A stretch of DNA of 64,000 nucleotides, from contig JACRHT010000012.1 of the NCBI GenBank assembly GCA_016217545.1, positions 806,001 through 870,000 on the forward strand. Reading direction: 5' to 3'. The position numbers and the translations under genes are program-made. Positions within the stretch are counted from its first letter, which is position 1. Each line of letters begins with the position of its first letter. This document shows positions 57,330-64,000 of the stretch, piece by piece. The DNA is from Opitutia bacterium (GTDB lineage Bacteria > Verrucomicrobiota > Verrucomicrobiia > Opitutales > Opitutaceae). Below the pieces are notes generated by a model. The model made no database searches, was not told where the DNA came from, and saw nothing but the letters and a program-made list of their open reading frames with translations.

Positions 57330-58019
57330 ATGAACCTCGCCCCGCTCCAAAAAGAAAGCCTCGTCGACCAAGCGGTGCGTTCGATTTTCGGGCACATTCA
57401 GAAGAACGACCTGAAGGCGGGCACGGTGCTGCCAGCGGAGGGCAAGTTGGCCGAGCTGCTGAACGTCAGCCGGCCGGTCGTGCGGGAAGCGATGCGCACG
57501 CTCGTGGGCAAAGGCGTGATCGAAATGGTCAACGGCGTGGGCGCGGTCGTGAGGCCGTTGGATGCGCGCTCGCTCGCCGAAGTGATCGAGCGCCTCGCCG
57601 CGACGCGCGTGAACAACGCGTGGGAAATCGAGGAGGCGCGCCATGGCTTGGAAATGCACGCGGCGATGCTCGCCGCGCAGAAGCGCACCGAGCAGGACCT
57701 GGAGGACTTGGAGGAAATCGTGCGGCAGATGCGCGGGGCGATGGACGACAAGTTCCGCTACGCGTCGTTGAACTCGGAATTCCATCGCCGCATCGCGCAG
57801 GCCACGGGCAATCCGCTCCTGCACACACTCGTTTGTGCGCTCCTCGACGTGTTGGGCGGTGTCATGACCGAGATCTACGGCCAAGTGATCCCGGACGATC
57901 ACTGGGTGGCGATCCACCGTTACCACGAGGAAATCCTCGAACACATTCGCAACCGCGATGCGGCGAAGGCGCGCGACGCGACGCTCGAGCATCTGCTCTT
58001 CGCGGTGCGCAAACTCTGA
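57330..58019 (+). CDS. FadR-type GntR regulator
   Basis: ATG 57330 (MNLAPLQKESLVDQAVRSIFGHIQKNDLKAGTVLPAEGKLAELLNVSRPVVREAMRTLVGKGVIEMVNG) gives 229 residues: a GntR winged helix, then the six-helix FCD ligand domain with metal-binding positions (HRRIAQATGNPLL, HRYHEEIL). It is divergent from the ten-gene operon by 206 bp and probably represses it until a carboxylate or sugar-acid inducer appears. Confidence 0.9.
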   Translation: MNLAPLQKESLVDQAVRSIFGHIQKNDLKAGTVLPAEGKLAELLNVSRPVVREAMRTLVGKGVIEMVNGVGAVVRPLDARSLAEVIERLAATRVNNAWEIEEARHGLEMHAAMLAAQKRTEQDLEDLEEIVRQMRGAMDDKFRYASLNSEFHRRIAQATGNPLLHTLVCALLDVLGGVMTEIYGQVIPDDHWVAIHRYHEEILEHIRNRDAAKARDATLEHLLFAVRKL

Positions 58020-58147
58020 CGGCGAGCTGAACCGGTCGGTGACTCGGCCTGCGGCAAACGCGACGTGGGCGACGGGCATGCCGCGTGGTTGGAATTTTCG
58101 TGAGCGTGCACGCGGCCCGGGATTGGCATTCGCGCGGAAGAGCGTCT

Positions 58148-59071
58148 ATGTCTCGGGCAATGACTTTTGCCGAAATCGCCGCGGCGCTGCCCCGCCAAGC
58201 CGTCAACACGATCGCCGATCTGCCGTTCCCGCGCATCGCCTCGGGCAAGGTGCGCGAGATTTTCGATCTCGGTGACGCGCTGTTGCTCGTCGCGACCGAT
58301 CGGCTCTCCGCCTTCGACGTGATCATGCCCGAGGGCATCCCCGGCAAAGGCGCGATTCTCACGCAGATGAGCCTGTGGTGGTTTCAGCAGACCGAATCGC
58401 TGATCGCGAACCACCTCCTGCCCGACCAAGCGGGCGAATTCGCGCGCCGCGGCATCGTGGATCGCGACCTGCAGCTGCGCAGCATGGTCGTGCGGAAACT
58501 GAAACCCCTCACGATCGAGTGCGTCGCGCGCGGTTACCTCATCGGCAGCGGCTGGAATTCCTACCAAAAGAGCGGCGAAGTTTGCGGCATCAAGTTGCCC
58601 GCCGGGCTGCGTCAGGCGGACCGGTTGCCCGAGCCGATTTTCACGCCCACGACCAAGGCGCCGAAGGGCCAGCACGACGAGCCGATCAACGACGCGCAGG
58701 GCGCCGCCGCGATCGGCGCCGCGCTCTATGAAAAAGTGAAGGCGACCAGCCTCGCGCTCTATCGCCTCGGTCACGATCGCGCGCGCGCCGCCGGCATGAT
58801 CCTCGCCGACACAAAGTTCGAGTTCGGCACCGACGCGGCCGGCAATCTCATCCTCATCGACGAAGTGCTCACGCCCGACTCGTCGCGTTACTGGCCGGCG
58901 GAGAGCTACGCGCCCGGCATGTCGCCGCCGAGTTACGACAAGCAGTTCGTGCGCGATCACCTGCTTGCGATCAAGTGGGACCAGAAGCCGCCGGCGCCGC
59001 ACATCCCCGACGACATCATCCGCCGCACGCAGGAAAAATACCTCGCGGCGCTGAAGAACCTCATCGGCTGA
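58148..59071 (+). CDS. purC: SAICAR synthetase
   Basis: ATG 58148 follows GGAAG; ATG 58160 is an alternative. The 307-residue protein has FPRIASGKVREIFDLGDALLLVATDRLSAFDVIMPEGIPGKGAILTQMS, VECVARGYLIGSGW-type residues, GMILADTKFEFG and IDEVLTPDSSRYW, all standard for PurC. It joins CAIR and aspartate with ATP in purine synthesis. A core gene, it marks the return to ordinary chromosome. Confidence 0.96.
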   Translation: MSRAMTFAEIAAALPRQAVNTIADLPFPRIASGKVREIFDLGDALLLVATDRLSAFDVIMPEGIPGKGAILTQMSLWWFQQTESLIANHLLPDQAGEFARRGIVDRDLQLRSMVVRKLKPLTIECVARGYLIGSGWNSYQKSGEVCGIKLPAGLRQADRLPEPIFTPTTKAPKGQHDEPINDAQGAAAIGAALYEKVKATSLALYRLGHDRARAAGMILADTKFEFGTDAAGNLILIDEVLTPDSSRYWPAESYAPGMSPPSYDKQFVRDHLLAIKWDQKPPAPHIPDDIIRRTQEKYLAALKNLIG

Positions 59072-59075
59072 TCCC

Positions 59076-59570
59076 ATGAGGCACGCACGGAATCTCTCTT
59101 TCATTTGCTTGTTCGCTGTGCTGGCGGCCGCTGTGCCGGCCCACGCGCGGATCGGCGAGAAGTCGGCCGAGTTGCGTGCGCGTTTCGGCAAGCCCGAGGC
59201 GACACCGCAGAAAAACATCCTCGTTTGGCTGATCGAGGAGCCGGCCGGGGCTTTGCTTTACACGGTCACGTTGGATGAGAAAGACGTGTCGATCGCCGAG
59301 GGACTGAAACCTTTCCGCTTGGCGAAGATGACGGAACAGTCGGCGCGCAACTTCATCGCCGAACAACTCTCGGCCTTGCCGGAGAACCATCAGGCGCGCG
59401 AATTCAAGCCCGGTGACGCCTACACTTTCGCCGGTGAGAAGATGACTTGTGGCGCGAACGAGAAGATCATCGTCGACGACGAGCATGGCTTGCTGGTGGT
59501 CTGGACAGTCGCGCCGCAGCCTTCGGTGCTGGCGGTATCGCGTGAGATGGTGGCTCGCACGCGGCGTTGA
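59076..59570 (+). CDS. Small secreted protein of unknown function
   Basis: The 164-residue protein has a signal peptide (MRHARNLSFICLFAVLAAAVPAHA) and a mixed alpha/beta body (LRARFGKPEATPQKNILVWLIEEPAGALLYTVTLDEKDVSIAEGLKP). It begins 4 bp after purC and may be co-transcribed. No domain is recognised. Confidence 0.65.
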   Translation: MRHARNLSFICLFAVLAAAVPAHARIGEKSAELRARFGKPEATPQKNILVWLIEEPAGALLYTVTLDEKDVSIAEGLKPFRLAKMTEQSARNFIAEQLSALPENHQAREFKPGDAYTFAGEKMTCGANEKIIVDDEHGLLVVWTVAPQPSVLAVSREMVARTRR

Positions 59571-59597
59571 GGCGCCGGGCGGAAGCAGCGTGGCGCT

Positions 59598-62075
59598 TCA
59601 GCGAGCGAGGTAGGGAGAGAGCCACGTCGGCAGCGCGGGCGCTGTCGGGCCATCGAGTTTGGCGCGCCATTCGGTGTCGGTGAGCGGCGTGCCGGATGCG
59701 GAGTATTCGTAGTAGCTCATCACGGCGCCGGTGCAGAGGACTTCACCGTCGCCGTAGGGATAGAGCACATGGATGAGCCGCGCGCGGCCGACTCCGACGG
59801 CGAGTTGCGTGTCGGAGTTCGGATCGCGGACGACGCTGGCCCAGCGCGGGGCGTCGTCGCGCGGAACGTGCCACGAGTTGCCGAAGTAACCGTGCACGAG
59901 GGCGAGTTGCTCGCCGTATTTGCGGATGAAGTCATCTTCGGCGCTCGTCCACGCGCGTTTCCGCAGTTGCTTGTGCGACATGGATTCAAGGCGATGACAT
60001 ATTGAGTCGAGCTTTGCCCAGCGCCGCCTCAACGAGGACTCGTCCGTGGGAATTGGTTGTTTGCCTGAAGCAATATCTTCGGCGAGGGTGCGGATGCGTG
60101 CGATCAGTTCGCTGTGGGCGGCGTGGAATTCTTCGTCACTTTGGGTGGGGGAATGAAGATCGTGCTCGGTCACGAGATGACCATAGCGCATGTCCGCGTC
60201 AAAGTAGCGGTTGCCGATCTCACGTGGCAGCTGCTCGATATCTGCGGGCTTGGAGCCGGGCAGATGAAATCCAAGTGATTCAATTTCCCGCGCTGTCGCG
60301 CGTAGGTTTTCCGCGGCAACCATCGAGGAGGTTTCAAAAGTGCCGGCAGATTCCAAGGTATCCTTCGCCGACTCCACCAAATCTGCAAGGAGTCGGAAGA
60401 ATTCAGGACACGGCTCGATGAAGCCAGAAGGCAACATTCCCATGCCCGCATACATGGCTGTTTCCTTTTGTTGGAGCGTGAACATGTGGCGCATTTGGGC
60501 CCAGCCCGCGAGGGTGGTGAGGCAGGATTTCGCCGCCCAGGCGTCGTTGCGCATGAAGGCGGGCGCGTCGGGCTCGGCGGGAGCGTGCAGGGCAGCGAGC
60601 GTGTCGAGGTAGCGGTCGTAGAGACTCGGACGTGCGCGTCGTTCGGCTTCCTTTGTCGGGTGCCAGTCTTCGCGGGCGGCGTCGAGCGCGGCGTCGAGTT
60701 GCGCGGGCTCGACTGCGGACAGCTGACGGCGCGCGAAATCGGAGCCGAGGAGCGCGGCGACGGCAAGGCCGCTGGGCAGATGGCCGGGCTCGGCGAGTTT
60801 GGCGAGGGCGAGCGCGTCGGGCAGGCGGTAGGCGGAGAGGACGCGGAATTGGATTTCGGCGAGCTTTTCGGCGGCGTCCTGTGGAAGGCGAAGCGAGTCG
60901 TTGAGTTTCTTCCACTCGTCACGCGCGATGGAGGAGCGGAGCAGCCAACGGCGTTTGGCGATGAGGTTGGATTTCCAGTCGGTTGCGCCGTGGTTCGCGC
61001 TCAGAAAATTCTGAAACTCATACGCGGCTTCGGGGAAAGCAGGGTCGTCGGGACGGCCGAGGAAGATGGCGTAGTCGCGGAAGAAGGACTCGGTGTTGTT
61101 GCGGTAGTTTTGATTCACCGCGAAGCCGAGCAGGCCGATGGCAGTGAGTTCGGCGTCGCGGTCGGCGCGGAAGGGGATGCATTGGAGCCAGCGCACGGCG
61201 CGGAAGTAGTTTTGGAGCGACTCGGTGTCGGTGTAGAAGCCGACGGGGGTGCAGCGGCGGTAGTCGATCGCGAGTAGCGTGCGCGAGGCGGGCGCGAGCC
61301 ATGACGGCAGCTCGGCGGCGGTGGCGGCGCGGATTTTGCCGACTTGTTGTTCGATCTCGTCGCGCGCGGCGGCGTCGAAGAAATCGACGGGCGTGCCGAG
61401 GAGCCGGAGGGCGGGACCGACGACGAGCTGGGCGTGGCGCCAGCCGGGCGCGAGTTCGGCGGCAGGAAAGTAATTTCTGTCGGCGAGCAATTCGCGGGCT
61501 TTGGTCACGACGCTTTCGAGGTGCGTGCGGAGCATGAAAGCGCGCCGCAGTTCGAGTTCGCGAAAGGAATCCTCGAAGAGGATGTGGAAGGCGTTGAGCG
61601 CGGAGTCGCTGGTGATGAAGACCGGGCCGCGCGGCATCGTGTAGGCCTCGAAGGATTGGCGGAGCGAGATGTCTTCCAGGAGGAGCTTGTCGCGGTCGAG
61701 CTGGGCGATTTCGGCGGGAGTGAGGCCCTTTTGTTTGGCGCTCGTGTGCCAGTCGTAGTCTCGGCCGGGAGTGGGGAGACTGGGTGGGCGACCAAAGGAT
61801 GAGCGGAGGCTGGCCGAGTAAGCGGCTTGTTGCTCAGACGTCAGGCTGTTGTGCCACGCCTTATGCGCCTGATTATACTGTTCGGTGAGTTGATCGATCG
61901 CGTCGGGGGATTTTCCGCGTTCTTCGGAGTGCGGATAATGTGTGGGCGGTGGCGGCAGCTCGGGTGGGGCGGCGTGGGTGCCGACGTGGGCGAGAGCGAG
62001 AATCGCGAGGGTCGCCGCGCGTAAGGTGTGGCTCGCGGAGCGGTGGGAGGCGGTCTGCGGGGCGAGAAGGCTCAT
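59598..62075 (-). CDS. DUF3160 secreted protein
   Basis: The start ATG at 62075 gives 825 residues with a signal peptide. The long helical body has FVITSDSALNAFHILFEDSFRELELR, SRTLLAIDYRRCTPVGFYTDTESLQNYFRAVRWLQCIPFR and ends with strands including GVGRARLIHVLYPYGDGEVLCTGAVMSYYEYSASGTPLTDTEWRAKLD, the pattern of DUF3160 proteins. The function is unknown; similar proteins are common in Verrucomicrobiota and Planctomycetota. Confidence 0.82.
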   Translation of the reverse strand: MSLLAPQTASHRSASHTLRAATLAILALAHVGTHAAPPELPPPPTHYPHSEERGKSPDAIDQLTEQYNQAHKAWHNSLTSEQQAAYSASLRSSFGRPPSLPTPGRDYDWHTSAKQKGLTPAEIAQLDRDKLLLEDISLRQSFEAYTMPRGPVFITSDSALNAFHILFEDSFRELELRRAFMLRTHLESVVTKARELLADRNYFPAAELAPGWRHAQLVVGPALRLLGTPVDFFDAAARDEIEQQVGKIRAATAAELPSWLAPASRTLLAIDYRRCTPVGFYTDTESLQNYFRAVRWLQCIPFRADRDAELTAIGLLGFAVNQNYRNNTESFFRDYAIFLGRPDDPAFPEAAYEFQNFLSANHGATDWKSNLIAKRRWLLRSSIARDEWKKLNDSLRLPQDAAEKLAEIQFRVLSAYRLPDALALAKLAEPGHLPSGLAVAALLGSDFARRQLSAVEPAQLDAALDAAREDWHPTKEAERRARPSLYDRYLDTLAALHAPAEPDAPAFMRNDAWAAKSCLTTLAGWAQMRHMFTLQQKETAMYAGMGMLPSGFIEPCPEFFRLLADLVESAKDTLESAGTFETSSMVAAENLRATAREIESLGFHLPGSKPADIEQLPREIGNRYFDADMRYGHLVTEHDLHSPTQSDEEFHAAHSELIARIRTLAEDIASGKQPIPTDESSLRRRWAKLDSICHRLESMSHKQLRKRAWTSAEDDFIRKYGEQLALVHGYFGNSWHVPRDDAPRWASVVRDPNSDTQLAVGVGRARLIHVLYPYGDGEVLCTGAVMSYYEYSASGTPLTDTEWRAKLDGPTAPALPTWLSPYLAR

Positions 62076-62230
62076 CACGCCGGACAACGTGTCGCGCGCG
62101 GAAAAATTAGGCGAGTGGGTTTGGGCGGACTCGTCTTCGGAGCCACAGGTTGTTTGCGCTCCTCGCTGCGGGAAGCGGATGCTCGGGCGGTGCGGGTGGC
62201 CGGCTGGGAGCCGGCGCTACGCGCGCGTGT

Positions 62231-63565
62231 TCAGGCGGAGGCTTTTTCCGCCGGCGTGGCGCTGGCGGGCGTGCGGGCGAGGAGGACCTTGTCCACGCGC
62301 TGGCGATCCATGTCCATCACCTCGAAACGCCAGCCGCTCCAGTCGAAGTAGTCGCCGGCGGCGGGGATGCGGCCGAGTTGCGTGACGACGAAGCCGCCGA
62401 GCGTCTGGAAGTCGGCGGTGTCCTCGCCGGGCAATTCGCGGAGTTTCAGCAGCTCCTTGACCTCGGAAATGGCGAGGGTGGCGTCGACGAGCCAGGAGCC
62501 GTCGTCGCGGCGCTTGGCTTCGGGCTGGGCGCGGCGGATCTGGTCGGGCAGGTCGCCGACGATGGCTTCGAGGATGTCGATGAGGGTCACCATGCCTTGC
62601 ACACCGCCGAATTCGTCGATGACGAGCGCGGTGTGCTTGCCGGACTTTTTGAATTGCTCGAGCGCCTGGATGGCGGTCGTGGTCTCGGGCAGCATCGTGG
62701 CGGGCGTGACGAGATTGCGGAGATTCGTCGGCAGGCCGAACGCGGCGTGCGCCCAGAGGGCCTTGATGTGCACCATGCCGAGAACGGTGTCGCGGTGCTT
62801 TTGGTAGACCGGAAAGTGAGAGTGGCCGCTGGCGACGATCTTGCGCCAGTTGGCTTCGTCGGGGTCGTCGATGTTGAGCCACACCATTTTCGGGCGCGGC
62901 GTCATGAGCGCGGTGACGGGGCAGTGGTCGAGCGCCATGACGCCTTCGACCATCGCTTTCTCGGCCTTATGAAAAACGCCCGCGTGCAGGCCTTGCTCGA
63001 TGAGAGAGGCGACTTCCTCGTCCGAGACGGTGACCTTGGGCTCCGCCCGTGAGCCGAGGAGCTTGGCCACGCCGTCGGTGCACACGGTGAGCAGCCACAC
63101 GAAGGGCGCGGCGACCTTCGAGATGAAGTTCATCGGTCGCGCGAGCGCGACGGCCCAGCGTTCGGGATTGGCGAGGCCGAGGCGTTTCGGGACCAGTTCG
63201 CCGAGCACGATCGTGAAGAAGGTGATGCCGAGCACGACGCTGCCGAAGCTGAGGTAGGTGCTGTATTCGGTGGCGGCTGGGAAGCGTCCGATGAGCCAGT
63301 TGTTCAGTTCCCGGGCGAGCGCCGCGCCCGAAAATGCGCCGGCGGCGATGCCGCTGAGGGTGACGCCGAATTGGACTGTGGAGAGGAACTTGGTGGGACT
63401 CTCGGCTTGCGCGAGCGCGAGCTGGGCGAGGCCGTTGCCGTGTTCGGCGAGGGCCCTCAGGCGGGACTTGCGCGAGGACACGAGCGCGATCTCGGCCAGC
63501 GCAAAAATGCCGTTGATGGCCAACAGCAGCGCGATGACGGCGAGTTCGAGTGCCACGGAGTGCAT
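62231..63565 (-). CDS. CBS-domain membrane protein of the HlyC/CorC family
   Basis: The start ATG at 63565 gives 444 residues: a DUF21 membrane domain (LELAVIALLLAINGIFALAEIALVSSRKSRL, then three further hydrophobic segments to about 190), two CBS domains (TPRPKMVWLNIDDPDEANWRKIVASGHSHFPVYQ and the next 60 residues, ending ALVIDEFGGVQGMVTLIDILEAIVGDLPD) and a C-terminal CorC_HlyC domain (WLVDATLAISEVKELL). Members are linked to divalent-cation (Mg, Co) export. Confidence 0.92.
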   Translation of the reverse strand: MHSVALELAVIALLLAINGIFALAEIALVSSRKSRLRALAEHGNGLAQLALAQAESPTKFLSTVQFGVTLSGIAAGAFSGAALARELNNWLIGRFPAATEYSTYLSFGSVVLGITFFTIVLGELVPKRLGLANPERWAVALARPMNFISKVAAPFVWLLTVCTDGVAKLLGSRAEPKVTVSDEEVASLIEQGLHAGVFHKAEKAMVEGVMALDHCPVTALMTPRPKMVWLNIDDPDEANWRKIVASGHSHFPVYQKHRDTVLGMVHIKALWAHAAFGLPTNLRNLVTPATMLPETTTAIQALEQFKKSGKHTALVIDEFGGVQGMVTLIDILEAIVGDLPDQIRRAQPEAKRRDDGSWLVDATLAISEVKELLKLRELPGEDTADFQTLGGFVVTQLGRIPAAGDYFDWSGWRFEVMDMDRQRVDKVLLARTPASATPAEKASA

Positions 63566-63675
63566 GGGGCGGCGAACGGTAGGCCGGCGGAAGGGCCGGG
63601 CAATCAATTTACCCAATCCAACGGCTCGCGCGACCGTAAATTAAGGCCGGAACTCGCTGGCGGGCAGTAATCTGC

Positions 63676-64000
63676 TCAGGAATCGGTCGGCTTCTCGGCG
63701 GCGAACTCGGCGGCCTTTTTGTCGTCGAACTCACCCTCCCAGCGGGCGACGACGACGGAGGCGAGGCAGTTGCCCATGACGTTCACGGACGTGCGCGCCA
63801 TGTCGAGCAACGCGTCGACGCCGAGGATGAGGAACGCGCCGGCGAGCGGGAGCTTGAAGGACTCCAGCGCGGCCACGAGCACCACGAACGACGCGCGCGG
63901 CACAGCGGCCACGCCTTTGGAGGTGAGCATGAGCATCAGCATCATGGTGATCTGTTGATCGATGCTGAAATGGATGCCCGTGGTCGTCTCGGCCGCTTGG
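63676..64000 (-). CDS. Dicarboxylate/amino acid:cation symporter, C-terminal part (window edge)
   Basis: The frame stays open to the right edge of the window. The visible 108 residues hold MMLMLMLTSKGVAAVPRASFVVL, ALESFKLPLAGAFLILGVDALLDMARTSVNVMGNCLASVVVARWEGEFDD, the HP2-TM8 region of GltP/DctA transporters, with D-x-x-R-T-x-x-N-V for substrate binding. It imports C4-dicarboxylates or glutamate. Confidence 0.9.
   Translation of the reverse strand, partial: QAAETTTGIHFSIDQQITMMLMLMLTSKGVAAVPRASFVVLVAALESFKLPLAGAFLILGVDALLDMARTSVNVMGNCLASVVVARWEGEFDDKKAAEFAAEKPTDS

Noticed and set aside
1-64000. CRISPR arrays, transposase genes, prophage structural genes, rRNA operons
   Set aside because: No regularly spaced repeats, transposase motifs, capsid or tail proteins, or rRNA sequence were seen on either strand.

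Overview
The window looks like the chromosome of a high-GC verrucomicrobium, most likely Opitutaceae. This is inferred from three kinds of gene: large TonB-dependent receptors with the plug start KLQEFVVTGS, a Kelch-SSS fusion transporter, and LacI- and FadR-controlled sugar or carbon loci with a GH127 hydrolase. No rRNA, CRISPR array or phage structural gene was seen.

Layout. 1-7.5 kb: ordinary genes (end of a quinol-type nitric oxide reductase, TonB receptor, class A acid phosphatase, PAS protein, NAD-epimerase). 7.75 kb: a normal tRNA-Glu, followed by an accessory island to about 15.5 kb. The island carries an overlapping four-gene ubiquitin-like operon (two-domain Ubl, E2-like, JAB/JAMM peptidase, ThiF/E1-like), a DUF2188 gene, a divergent XRE + ImmA/IrrE pair, a broken subtilase, a TPR-like gene and a membrane HEFGH protein.

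17.4-26.6 kb is the most remarkable part. A dense array of divergent tRNA genes, read by anticodon, covers all 20 amino acids. Every readable T-loop has G instead of the universal U at position 55, and most D-loops have A18 where G18 is expected. Several of these genes are interrupted in the T- or D-loop by related 60-85 nt palindromic inserts. Four tandem Y-RNA-like genes, two of them carrying a circularly permuted tRNA domain, lie directly before a Ro60-type TROVE/vWA protein. More array tRNAs follow, then HNH protein, sigma-70-family factor, AAA ATPase and RtcB RNA ligase, all on the plus strand. I read this as an RNA-repair or translation-rescue island: Ro plus Y RNAs for RNA surveillance, RtcB for ligation, a sigma factor for switching, and a spare tRNA pool that could escape a nuclease or modification acting on normal tRNAs. 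The function is inference.

26.8-33.4 kb: small secreted and hydrolase genes, TerC, a CoA-transferase/CitE-like pair and a glycosidase-like/FGE-like chimera. 33.5-43.3 kb: a LacI-family regulon with four near-identical operators (core GCAAACGTTTGC) in front of ribokinase, GH127, TonB receptor/transporter/esterase and the chimera. 43.4-57.1 kb: a tightly packed ten-gene minus-strand operon (TonB receptor, SSS transporter, three helical-toroid proteins, two amidohydrolases, class III aminotransferase, DUF1573, acyl-CoA ligase), facing a divergent FadR-type regulator. 58-64 kb: purC, a small secreted protein, a DUF3160 protein, a CBS-domain (CorC/HCC) membrane protein and the end of a dicarboxylate symporter cut by the window edge.
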